From: Alphaproteobacteria bacterium
GTDB taxonomy: Bacteria; Pseudomonadota; Alphaproteobacteria; JAUHZY01
Assembly: GCA_030425825.1 (NCBI GenBank)
Contig: JAUHZY010000001.1
Coordinates: forward strand, 434,001-498,000
DNA: 64,000 bases
Direction of reading: 5' to 3'
Part shown: positions 24,357 through 32,624 of the stretch, in pieces
Position numbering within the stretch: the stretch's first letter is position 1
Layout of the letters: the number at the start of each line of letters is the position of its first letter
Notes under the pieces: model-generated
What the model was told of the DNA's origin: nothing
Seen by the model: only the letters and a program-made list of their open reading frames with translations
The model's database searches: none
Translations under genes and position numbers: made by a program

Positions 24357-25111
24357 TTGCATTCGTTGTAAATATTGACATTGGCACAGCCTAGTTCCGT
24401 AAAAACGGTCTTCCAATACATCATGACCAATCCGCTATTGGTAGCGTCGTTCTTTTGACAGCTTGGCAGTAAAATGACAACGTCGTTTATTGGCGCAAAA
24501 CCATCTTGAGACAAGCCATATAGTTGAGAAAGCTGTTTCACATCTTGTTCAGCAGCTTCTTTCACATCTCTCAGGTTTTGAAACTCGCTGACTTTCAAGT
24601 TGCGGATGTCGCCGTCTTCCCACATATCCGATTGTATCACCAAAACAAAATCGTTGGCTTGAGATTGCTCAATCAAAGTTTGTACCATTGGTAAAGAAGC
24701 CAGTATTTGAGTTTTCAGAGCCGTTCCAGAAGCAAGAAATTCAGGTGTTACCACACTCGAAAAGGTTTCAATTACGGCTTCCTTCTTCAGGTTGTAACTC
24801 TTCATGGCTTTAGATCTTGCCACATCTCCCATATTTGGGTCATTAAAGGGAGACAAATCCAACCGATAGGCCTTTACAGAATAAGCATCATAACCTTTGT
24901 CGCCAACAGGTAGCCGATAAAGTACATCTTCCTGAGAAGTCATTCGCTCAGAAATAAGTTCACTCACAAAGTGCTGAACATGCGTAGAGTCGTAGGCCAC
25001 AGAAGCCGACATGTCATGTAGCAATACGGTGACCATTTTATTCATGGAATCCTGCGGTGGCTGCTTCGTACAGGCACACAACAGAAATAAAAACAGGATG
25101 GCTCGTTTCAT
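24353..25111 (-). CDS. VWA-like lipoprotein, 252 aa
   Basis: A lipoprotein signal (hydrophobic stretch, LCAC lipobox with the Cys at 14) is followed by TVLLHDMSASV, in which D33-x-S35-x-S37 is a MIDAS-type metal site of von Willebrand A domains. An NDFVLVIQSDMWEDG strand follows, fitting the fourth VWA strand. The rest is alternating strand and helix, about right for one VWA domain. Such proteins usually bind a partner through a divalent cation. It is in an operon with a sigma factor (26272) and a membrane protein (25108). Confidence 0.65.
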   Translation of the reverse strand: MKRAILFLFLLCACTKQPPQDSMNKMVTVLLHDMSASVAYDSTHVQHFVSELISERMTSQEDVLYRLPVGDKGYDAYSVKAYRLDLSPFNDPNMGDVARSKAMKSYNLKKEAVIETFSSVVTPEFLASGTALKTQILASLPMVQTLIEQSQANDFVLVIQSDMWEDGDIRNLKVSEFQNLRDVKEAAEQDVKQLSQLYGLSQDGFAPINDVVILLPSCQKNDATNSGLVMMYWKTVFTELGCANVNIYNECK

Positions 25112-25806
25112 GACTTTTTCGCTTTAAGTGCAGTTTGGATTGATTCATTAAAGTCTAGGGGAAGGTTGGAAATAGTCTCACTTTTCATCAATTCATCAAG
25201 CGTGGTATCAATACTCTTTATGGCCTTTTCGTTGTTCTTCTCCCGGACTTCAAGAGTTGCTAGCCTAACCTTCGTAGCGGTTAAGTGCATTTTTGCCTTG
25301 TCCAATCTTCTGGCAGCTAAGACTACCGAAGTAATGATGGAGAGACATGCTCCTGCAATGGCTGTAAATAGAATAACGACCACCGACAGCAAAGACAGTA
25401 GCACAACCAGAACTATCTCAATTCCATCGCCCAGAGACAAGTCAGCGTCATGCCATTGCTCTAAAACAAGTAGTGCGTTGAGTAACCCTGCCATGCCAAC
25501 TAGAGAGAGTGCCAGACCAATCATTCCCTTTCGCCGTATACCCATTTTGGGCCTTGGAGCTTTTGGGAAATACAAACGGTACTTCACCTCATCTTTCAAA
25601 AAAACAGATAGGATAATAGAAAGAGTGACCACACATAATGACTCGGCCAACGCTTCATATTTACCAAGTGTAAAGACATTGGCATAAAGGAGATGCTGTA
25701 AAATGACTTCGGCAGTTACTCCTAGTGCATAGGCAATAAAGAATTTAATGACCGTACCCATGCGGGCTTCCTTTAAAGGGTGGCTTACAAGTGTTTTAGT
25801 TATCAT
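25108..25806 (-). CDS. Unrecognised membrane protein with coiled-coil C terminus, 232 aa
   Basis: About four spans: near 18-38, 50-70, 95-113 and 130-165, the last one long and perhaps two spans. The C-terminal 60 residues are charged and helical (LDKAKMHLTATKVRLATLEV), likely a coiled coil. It overlaps both neighbours (4 bp with the lipoprotein, 11 bp with 25796), so all are co-translated. Family unknown; it may anchor a complex with the VWA-like lipoprotein. Confidence 0.55.
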   Translation of the reverse strand: MITKTLVSHPLKEARMGTVIKFFIAYALGVTAEVILQHLLYANVFTLGKYEALAESLCVVTLSIILSVFLKDEVKYRLYFPKAPRPKMGIRRKGMIGLALSLVGMAGLLNALLVLEQWHDADLSLGDGIEIVLVVLLSLLSVVVILFTAIAGACLSIITSVVLAARRLDKAKMHLTATKVRLATLEVREKNNEKAIKSIDTTLDELMKSETISNLPLDFNESIQTALKAKKS

Positions 25807-26197
25807 GATCCGCAGTTTTTAAGGTTTGAGTAAAGTCAAAAGATGGCTGTGTATCGGCTCTGTACGGTTCCTTTACTGTGGACTGTGCAGGTTCAGGCAC
25901 TTCATAGGAAACCGTTGTAAGGTCATCAAATGAAGCTTGCAGACTATTTACACGTTCAGTGTAATATGAGATGGCTTCATTTGCTTCAACGAGTCCACCC
26001 GCAACCTTTTCATCTAGTTCAGCCTCAACACGATAAACATGTTGAGCGTTCGGATTGAAAAGCAAACGATATTTGAGACCGTTATTGCGCAGCATTCCAA
26101 TCCAGCGGTTTAGGTTCTTAGATTTAAGTCTTTCACGATAGTCTTTTAGTCCATCGCCAAGGCTGAAATCTTCCTTTTTAGTGGTTTGTGAATCCAT
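25796..26197 (-). CDS. Unrecognised soluble protein, 133 aa
   Basis: A basic helical N terminus (KDYRERLKSKNLNRWIGMLR), a middle part with a short strand and a helical stretch, and a Pro/Thr-rich C-terminal 30 residues probably without fold. No span. It lies between the sigma factor gene and the membrane protein of the same operon. Family unknown. Confidence 0.5.
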   Translation of the reverse strand: MDSQTTKKEDFSLGDGLKDYRERLKSKNLNRWIGMLRNNGLKYRLLFNPNAQHVYRVEAELDEKVAGGLVEANEAISYYTERVNSLQASFDDLTTVSYEVPEPAQSTVKEPYRADTQPSFDFTQTLKTADHDN

Positions 26198-26271
26198 AAT
26201 TGATATTTAATTGGTTAAAAAAAAGCGGTGACGAGTGCCACCGCTCTAATAAGTGGTTGGACGGGAATCTG

Positions 26272-26862
26272 TTAGCCGATGAGCAAGGAATAGTACTTGT
26301 TCGCAATAGGCTTAAGAGATTGACGAGCCTTAAAAAGCAATTGCTGACAGTTATTGGGCTTTTCGCCGATCAGTTGAGCGACCTGCTTATGGGTGTAGCC
26401 CTCAATTGCTACTTTTTCAAACACAATTCTTGCTCTTGGGTCAATCTGCTTCAAACACTCCTGAACTTCTTTATTAAAAGCATTCCTGACTTTTTGGTCA
26501 TGCTTCTCGTCAAGACAGGTTTGAATGACCCCAAATAAATCATCCACTTCTTTCTCTTCAAGGTATTCTTCAAAGTTTTCTGGAAGGCTGGGAATTCGTG
26601 CTTGCTCGCGATACTCCTTATTACACTGGTTAATGGCTATTCGACTTAATAATCTCTTATGCTCATCAAGAGTGATGCTTTGATCACTGGCATATCGGCA
26701 ATTCCAAAGGAACAGAGACTCGCATTGAATCAAACGAGCCTGAAATAACAGGTAGCCCCGACTATAGGCGATTTTTAGCGGTATGGGCATAAGTTCAGCT
26801 TCAATACAGGTTGATCGGGCGGGTTCGTTGCAAGGGAGATTTAGGATATTTTTCTTTTCCAT
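26272..26862 (-). CDS. Sigma-70 family (ECF-like) factor
   Basis: A 196-residue protein in which region 4 is clear: IDPRARIVFEKVAIEGYTHK and the HTH KQVAQLIGEKPNNCQQLLFKAR. The region 2 part (SRIAINQCNKEYREQAR) is weaker and preceded by an unusual Cys-containing N terminus. It is first in the operon that also encodes the VWA-like lipoprotein and may direct its expression. No anti-sigma gene is obvious beside it. Assignment to the sigma-70 superfamily is sure enough; the target promoters are not known. Confidence 0.75.
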   Translation of the reverse strand: MEKKNILNLPCNEPARSTCIEAELMPIPLKIAYSRGYLLFQARLIQCESLFLWNCRYASDQSITLDEHKRLLSRIAINQCNKEYREQARIPSLPENFEEYLEEKEVDDLFGVIQTCLDEKHDQKVRNAFNKEVQECLKQIDPRARIVFEKVAIEGYTHKQVAQLIGEKPNNCQQLLFKARQSLKPIANKYYSLLIG

Positions 26863-26985
26863 TTTTCTTGATTTAAAATTTCATTTCTGGGCTCTTCACT
26901 TCCCAATTGTTTCAAAATGTGAGTCGTCGTATTGGCCAATCTGTTACTCACTTCTATGAGTCATGTAGCCCGAAAAATGCAAGGT

Positions 26986-27016
26986 TTGACAAAATGGAAA
27001 CAATATGGTACCATAT
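26986..27016 (+). promoter_or_regulatory. Promoter with perfect palindromic operator before 27061
   Basis: TTGACA (26986-26991), 17 nt, TACCAT (27009-27014). The perfect 14-bp palindrome ATATGGTACCATAT (27003-27016) covers the -10, so a dimeric repressor could block this promoter. Start codon 45 bp downstream. Confidence 0.65.
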
Positions 27017-27060
27017 CTTAACAACATGGAAATGAGCATTTTAAAAAGGGAGAGAAAAAA

Positions 27061-27393
27061 ATGACTGATACTAAAACTTGGAACGAAGGCCCATCTAGGA
27101 AAACTTTGGTAAACGCGGCATTCAGACTAATGAATGCAAAAGATTTAGCTGATCTTGAAAAAGTCGAAGCGGAAACCAGGGAACGATTTGGGAAAGGACC
27201 AAATGGTCCTTCAGACAACTCTAACCTAGAAGATATCTCTGGAATCATAAGAATTGCCAAAGACAGAAAAGCGCAAACACCTGAGCAGTACTTTGAAATA
27301 ATAGATGCAGAAATCGATGCGCAGTTTCAAGACCCGAAGTTCAAGGCGAAAATGGATGCAATGTTTAAGACTATGGACACTAAGGAAAAATAG
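27061..27393 (+). CDS. Unrecognised small acidic protein, 110 aa
   Basis: A charged, helical protein with no span and no Cys. AAGGGAGAG precedes the ATG, and a strong promoter with a palindromic operator lies upstream, so the gene is probably real and tightly regulated. It comes 34 bp before a sigma factor gene in the same direction. A regulatory role is possible from context only. Confidence 0.55.
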   Translation: MTDTKTWNEGPSRKTLVNAAFRLMNAKDLADLEKVEAETRERFGKGPNGPSDNSNLEDISGIIRIAKDRKAQTPEQYFEIIDAEIDAQFQDPKFKAKMDAMFKTMDTKEK

Positions 27394-27427
27394 AATAAAT
27401 TGCCACTTATTTAATAGCCGTGGTTAG

Positions 27428-28015
27428 GTGACAAATCTTTGGAACAATCTATGTGAGTCTTCAACTCTTAACGAACGAGAACGGGCTTTCACCAAATTAT
27501 ACCAGCACTATTACTATGATATGCTTGGTGTATTAACCCAATTCGACAACTGTGATAAAGACCAAGCGCAATCCATCATCCAAGATGTGCTTACCGAGAC
27601 ATACATTGGAATGGATAAACTATGTGAAAGAGTCAAAAAGGATGAACAGTTTAACTTAAAAGCCTACTTGAAAACAATTGCTCGAAACCGATTTTTCAAA
27701 GCTTATCGGAAGGAAAAACAAGAACCTGAAATCAAGGAATTTCAAAGTATTGATGAAAAGGTTGATCCATTCGCAGACGATATTAAGAGCCTTCGAGATA
27801 CTCATATTGAACTCTTGGATACGGTCTCACGAAAATGCAGAAAGAAAGTTGCTCCTAAAGATTGGCACTTGCTGGGACAACGCTACAAGCATGGAAAAAA
27901 GATTAAGGACATTGCCCAAAAAACAGGAAAAACCTACGCATATTTAAGAACCAGAATTCCCGAACTGCTAAGAATCGTGCAAAATTGCGGTAAATTAGAA
28001 TTGTCAAATGCATAG
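27428..28015 (+). CDS. Sigma-70 family (ECF-like) factor, CHAT-linked
   Basis: 195 residues from a GTG at 27428. Region 2 is visible: FTKLYQHYYYDMLGVLTQF, then AQSIIQDVLTETYIGMD and LKAYLKTIARNRFFKAYRKE. A region-4-like HTH follows (QRYKHGKKIKDIAQKTGKTY). The next gene overlaps its end by 8 bp and looks like a possible anti-sigma protein. The convergent gene behind it encodes a CHAT protease. This arrangement suggests a sigma factor released by proteolysis, which is inference. Confidence 0.72.
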   Translation: MTNLWNNLCESSTLNERERAFTKLYQHYYYDMLGVLTQFDNCDKDQAQSIIQDVLTETYIGMDKLCERVKKDEQFNLKAYLKTIARNRFFKAYRKEKQEPEIKEFQSIDEKVDPFADDIKSLRDTHIELLDTVSRKCRKKVAPKDWHLLGQRYKHGKKIKDIAQKTGKTYAYLRTRIPELLRIVQNCGKLELSNA

Positions 28016-28661
28016 TGAGATTCCATTTAAAAAGTTGGTAGAGTACGTCATGGACGTATTATCAGACGAAGAAGATTCTGCTATAGCCCAGATTGTGCAG
28101 GATGATCTCGCTACCGCTGAAACATTGGAAGAACTCGACCGCACAATAAAGAATCATTCACTCAAAACTGTTGACGAAGTTCTGGCATGGTATGAAGATG
28201 GTCTTTCAGATATGGATGCAAGAATGCAAGTTGTTTTTCAGGAAGAAAGAGTGTTTCAAAAAATCATCGATGAAGTACAAGACATTTTGACAAACAACGA
28301 AGAAGCCAGCTTTGCACAAATAGAGCGAAATGAAAGGCCTGTGGTCTTTAGTGAAACAATAGATAATTCTGCCACCTCACCAAACGACCAACTTAAGAAA
28401 GCACTTGATAATGCTTCGCTGACGCAAGTTTTGAAAATTTATAGCAGCTTAGCTTTTGACGAACGCTTAAAACTTACTGAACATTTCGCGAATAGATTTC
28501 TTAAAGAAATTGCCAAGCGATTAAAATTACCCCAAGGTTCCATATCGCGTAATGAACTAACCAAGGAACTAAACTGGTTTCTATCTGGGAATTCTGAAAA
28601 AGTCAAAAATCAAATGCTAAGAGATACTATCGAAGAAATATTTGGGAAGCACTTCAATTAG
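28008..28661 (+). CDS. Possible anti-sigma-like partner, 217 aa
   Basis: A soluble acidic, fully helical protein. The first 50 residues (LVEYVMDVLSDEEDSAIAQI, then LEELDR) have the length and leucine pattern of anti-sigma N-terminal helices, but no zinc site is seen. The C-terminal 80 residues are a basic-acidic helical domain. It overlaps the sigma factor gene by 8 bp at its start and the convergent CHAT gene by 8 bp at its end. It could be a sigma inhibitor cleaved by the CHAT protease; no homology to a known family is recognised. Confidence 0.5.
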   Translation: MHSEIPFKKLVEYVMDVLSDEEDSAIAQIVQDDLATAETLEELDRTIKNHSLKTVDEVLAWYEDGLSDMDARMQVVFQEERVFQKIIDEVQDILTNNEEASFAQIERNERPVVFSETIDNSATSPNDQLKKALDNASLTQVLKIYSSLAFDERLKLTEHFANRFLKEIAKRLKLPQGSISRNELTKELNWFLSGNSEKVKNQMLRDTIEEIFGKHFN

Positions 28662-31600
28662 GAAGAAGAACAAGGCTTTTAATGGCTAATTCATAAGGGT
28701 TTTGAATTATGTTGTTTTCCAACATGAAGGACTCAATTTTATTTAACTCCTTTTGTCCATTGGCTTTCAGTGTAAACTTTCTTCTCAGCATTTCTTTAAA
28801 ATACAATCTTGCTTTACTCTTCTGTCTACAATTGGTTCCAAGCAATATTTTAAGACCATGGAAGAATACAAGCAAAGCATAAATCTTCTTTCCCTTTTTG
28901 GTAAAAGCATGAGCGATAATAAATATCGCATGATAATTGAAATTCGATAATCTAAGTGCTTGCCTCAACATTTTCCTATAGTTGCGGTAAGCCTTATAAT
29001 AGCTTTTGTGTTGCACAAGATTGTAACTAATCAAGAACGCGCCAATTCCTGACTCAAGGCTGTTGCCCCAATTGCTGGCATATCTCCAATAATTACTTAT
29101 CAGAACATCTGTTAGAGTCAATGGCGTCTTTTCCTCACGCCAAATTATTGCTATCAACAAATCCGTTCGATATTCTAAGCTATGCCTACCATCTCGATTG
29201 AATTTATTGGTGAGCGCACTACATTTTTTAAGCAGAGAGTCAACTGGAATGCGTCCTAACCCAGCTACGCAGCTTAAAATCTCTGATGTCCCAGTTTCAT
29301 AAGTCAGGTTGTCGTCAGATTCAAGAATCAACGGGCGCAATTCTTCCAGATATTCTTTAGCTCCTTCTTTATCGTCCTTTAACAACGCCAGCTTAATCAA
29401 GTCGATTAAAACATCAATTTTCTGTCTGACACTTTCACACCCCTCAAGAGTGATAAGAAAGTCGTTGTAGGAAAACGATCTGGAAATCTCATAAAGATCA
29501 TTCCCTACCGCCCAACTTTTGAACAACCACTGCGATTCGTATCGAACGGAATCCTCCGTTCCTCCATTCAAGCTCTTACTAACATAAGTAAATGACAATA
29601 ACTCATTTCTAAATAAACTGACATCAAGTATTCTTTGACAATTTAGCTCACCCCTGGCAGCATCGTCTGCCTTCCAAGGATGGGAGTCATTTTGCATCAA
29701 ATAGGCCTTAGCGGCTAGTTTTGCCATTTTTGCCCTAACAACATGAATTTCCTGATTTGGGTGTGGGTATAGACCTTGAGAATACATGCTTTTTCTCAAA
29801 TGCCTATACACCCGAGTAAACATTTCAAATTCTCTGGACTCAAGGACCACTTCTTCAACAGAATCGATCAAAGCGACGTTTGGAACTAGCTCTGCTGAAT
29901 ATTTCAAGATTTTCAAAAGGTCAGCAACAATCTCTGACGGCCTTTTTTTAGAAACAGTAAAAAACCACATCAATCGCTCTTGATTCTGCTCGTCTCCAAA
30001 GACACCTTTTTTCCCCAAATAATAGTCCATATATCCCTGCTGCGATTTTTCTTCACTTCGGATATTGGTACGGGCTTTTGTTTGCAGAAATAGCTTCAGA
30101 AACGGACTAACTACCAAGAATGACGTATTACCTACTTGTGTATAATGCTTATAAGAGATGAACTTCTCAAAGTCTTTTCTCTGTATAATTCTTTGAAAAG
30201 TCTCGTCTGCGACAGACAACTGTTGACCAATTGGGACATCACTTCGCATTGGTATATCACTTTCAAAACAAGCAATTTTCAGGAGTCCATCTTTTTCATT
30301 TTCTTCTAATTGTTCCCAGATGCGCTCAATTTCACCAAAGATTAGCGGTTCACTTAAATCATCAAATTTTATTTGATAGCCCCATTTCAGCTGATTAAAC
30401 TCTTTAAGATATGCACGAAAGTCACTTCGACAAATCATATCAATAAATAGTGGGATGCCAGATGAAACTTGAAATAATCTGGTTTCAAATACTTTACGAT
30501 ACTGTGAATTGACGTATTCAAACGCAGCGGGAAATTTCCTCTTCAAATAAGCCCTGAACTGCTTTTTATCCAGTGAACAAAGTTCATAGTACTCAATGCA
30601 GTAATTAATATTTAAGGCCAGTTTGGCATAGGACGTGAAAACTATTCTATTCCCTTCATGTCTGTCCAGGAACTCTTGAATGAGTCTTTCGTAAGGCACA
30701 AAATCATCGGTACTTTTTAAGTTGACATCGGCAATCAAAATACAAGGTTGATCTGAACGAAGTTTAAGTTCTAAGTCAAATAGGCTGTTGACCATTATCA
30801 CCAGTTTGCGGTCTAGCTGGTGTTTCCAATAATTGTATTGATCTGAAAGTAGTGTGGTTTTGCCCACCCCAAATGCCCCATGCAAACAAATCAGTTTTGA
30901 CGTTTGAGTCAAGCTGTTAAGTGATTCCATGTCAAAATCCCTGTCAAAAATAGATTGGGCTCTTTCGTTATGGGGTCTTTGAATATCATGTTGCCCCTTA
31001 TCAATCTCAAAATGCTGATGCTTAGAATAAAGTGATACATTAATGAAATTGTGATTAGTTGCACGTTTGTGTGCATTGGTCGCAAAACCCTTCGATCTCA
31101 ACTTCAATCTCCCTTTGTTAAAGGACAGCCATAGATCGCCAGTTTCAAAAAATGAACAATAGAAATCTACAAAAAAGGCCTCCGCATCATTTACTGAAAT
31201 GGGCCATTTAAAACTGATAACATCACACCCAGATCGAGCCAATGTTTCTGCAAAACCGCGACTTTTGAAATTGCCAAAATCAGACCAACAAGAATTGAAA
31301 ACACAGAAGGTCGGTTCAGTTAAAACTTCTCTTAATTGAGTTGGCGATACATAAAAAACACTCTGATGATTGCTCCCAAATCTTAGGTAACATTGCCAAC
31401 TATCATTGTCATCTTTTGCCCTAACGCCATGCACATCAAAATGGATTAAATCGTATTCGGTAGTCTTTAGGACGTTTTCAAGTTCGGCTATGGATTCTGG
31501 TTCATAAATCGTTATTTCAATATCAGATGCACTTCGTTCCACGGTTTCAATTATGGCTCTTGGCAGACGAAATAGTGAAATATCTTCACCTTCTATCCTT

Positions 31601-32019
31601 GAAATCAAAATGAGCATCCTTTTTAACCCAGGCTTGTTTAAGGCATCAATAGTATTTACATATCGAATGATCTTTAGTGGCTTTGTTAAATTGGTGATTT
31701 CAACAGCATAAGCCAGCAATTCCCACAAGACACCACTGTTACAACTTTTCAAGTCAACAAATACCTTTTCACCTGATTTCACCCAAGTCCCAAACTGCTT
31801 GCTTAGGATTTCAGCGTAGTCATACAAGAAGTCTGTAAATTCATACTGCTTGTATGAGTCCTTTCCATTGACTTGAAAGTCCTCAAAAAACCATTCTATC
31901 TGTGAATCTAAGTCAGGGAGTTTATTCAAATCAATCTTACCGGATTGTTGAATGAGATTTTTCTCTCTTTCATACTGTAAAGCACCATTGTCAACGACAA
32001 CCTCCTGAATATCTATCAT
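28654..32019 (-). CDS. CHAT protease fused to a STAND-type NTPase
   Basis: 1121 residues. The N-terminal CHAT (caspase-like) domain, about 80-330, has the catalytic pair H197 in HFDVHG and C244 in FNSCWSDFG. The NTPase follows, with Walker A GAFGVGKTT at 381-389 and Walker B ILIAD at 427-431. The C-terminal half (about 650-1121) is helical and TPR-like, as in STAND sensors. Such proteins detect a foreign signal and switch on the protease; related CHAT proteins act in phage defence and in Craspase. It is convergent with the sigma and possible anti-sigma genes and shares 8 bp with the latter. Target and trigger are not known. Confidence 0.82.
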   Translation of the reverse strand: MIDIQEVVVDNGALQYEREKNLIQQSGKIDLNKLPDLDSQIEWFFEDFQVNGKDSYKQYEFTDFLYDYAEILSKQFGTWVKSGEKVFVDLKSCNSGVLWELLAYAVEITNLTKPLKIIRYVNTIDALNKPGLKRMLILISRIEGEDISLFRLPRAIIETVERSASDIEITIYEPESIAELENVLKTTEYDLIHFDVHGVRAKDDNDSWQCYLRFGSNHQSVFYVSPTQLREVLTEPTFCVFNSCWSDFGNFKSRGFAETLARSGCDVISFKWPISVNDAEAFFVDFYCSFFETGDLWLSFNKGRLKLRSKGFATNAHKRATNHNFINVSLYSKHQHFEIDKGQHDIQRPHNERAQSIFDRDFDMESLNSLTQTSKLICLHGAFGVGKTTLLSDQYNYWKHQLDRKLVIMVNSLFDLELKLRSDQPCILIADVNLKSTDDFVPYERLIQEFLDRHEGNRIVFTSYAKLALNINYCIEYYELCSLDKKQFRAYLKRKFPAAFEYVNSQYRKVFETRLFQVSSGIPLFIDMICRSDFRAYLKEFNQLKWGYQIKFDDLSEPLIFGEIERIWEQLEENEKDGLLKIACFESDIPMRSDVPIGQQLSVADETFQRIIQRKDFEKFISYKHYTQVGNTSFLVVSPFLKLFLQTKARTNIRSEEKSQQGYMDYYLGKKGVFGDEQNQERLMWFFTVSKKRPSEIVADLLKILKYSAELVPNVALIDSVEEVVLESREFEMFTRVYRHLRKSMYSQGLYPHPNQEIHVVRAKMAKLAAKAYLMQNDSHPWKADDAARGELNCQRILDVSLFRNELLSFTYVSKSLNGGTEDSVRYESQWLFKSWAVGNDLYEISRSFSYNDFLITLEGCESVRQKIDVLIDLIKLALLKDDKEGAKEYLEELRPLILESDDNLTYETGTSEILSCVAGLGRIPVDSLLKKCSALTNKFNRDGRHSLEYRTDLLIAIIWREEKTPLTLTDVLISNYWRYASNWGNSLESGIGAFLISYNLVQHKSYYKAYRNYRKMLRQALRLSNFNYHAIFIIAHAFTKKGKKIYALLVFFHGLKILLGTNCRQKSKARLYFKEMLRRKFTLKANGQKELNKIESFMLENNIIQNPYELAIKSLVLLPN

Positions 32020-32087
32020 ACAAAGCCTTTAACCGACGTTAAATATAGTGACACATCTCACACAAAAACTTCTTTTGATACGAGTAT

Positions 32088-32624
32088 CTAATTTTTCACC
32101 TCCCCCTTCCTATCCTCCACATCCTTCCGCGCATCTCTTTGAGCAACATCCAAATGCTGGAACTTCATAAACATGCCAACTCCGCACCAGCAGTGCACGT
32201 AACCCAACAAAGGGTCCGCTTGGGTTGCGATAAGCGCAATACCTGCCAATACCGCAATCATGGGTTCAATATACCGAGAGACAAGGTTTAAGTCAGGAAA
32301 CAGAAACAGCCAAGGGCGCATAGGGCGGCCCATGTCGTAGTAATGTGGGGCTTTCCCTTTGAGCTTGGCAATCGCCAGCCTTGATAATTCAAAAAGACAA
32401 CGCACCGACACAAGGCCGAAGAAGTACACCGCAAATGGGCTAAACTCGTTCAATGAAGGTTCAGCAAACACGCCAAAGGGCAAGAATAGAGCCCATGTCA
32501 CGGCTTTCCAGTTGTCTTTGAGCAAGTAGCGTTGGCCAAAGGATTTGTGGAACAAAATCTCGATCCAGATACTGCTAAACCATAAAATACCCTGATAGGC
32601 AGGGTTAGAAACGACTGTTCTCAT
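32088..32624 (-). CDS. Unrecognised membrane protein coupled to the T4CP, 178 aa
   Basis: Four probable spans (near 10-25, 40-57, 62-83 and 118-140), with a charged C-terminal end. It overlaps the coupling-protein gene by 4 bp. The coupling protein itself has only a short hydrophobic N terminus, so this protein may supply the membrane anchor of the transfer ATPase; that is inference. Family not recognised. Confidence 0.55.
   Translation of the reverse strand: MRTVVSNPAYQGILWFSSIWIEILFHKSFGQRYLLKDNWKAVTWALFLPFGVFAEPSLNEFSPFAVYFFGLVSVRCLFELSRLAIAKLKGKAPHYYDMGRPMRPWLFLFPDLNLVSRYIEPMIAVLAGIALIATQADPLLGYVHCWCGVGMFMKFQHLDVAQRDARKDVEDRKGEVKN

Noticed and set aside
28654-32019. Avs-type or gasdermin-linked reading of the CHAT/STAND gene
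   Set aside because: No gasdermin gene is adjacent, and the C-terminal half is helical without recognisable Avs features; the sigma and 28008 neighbours suggest another target.
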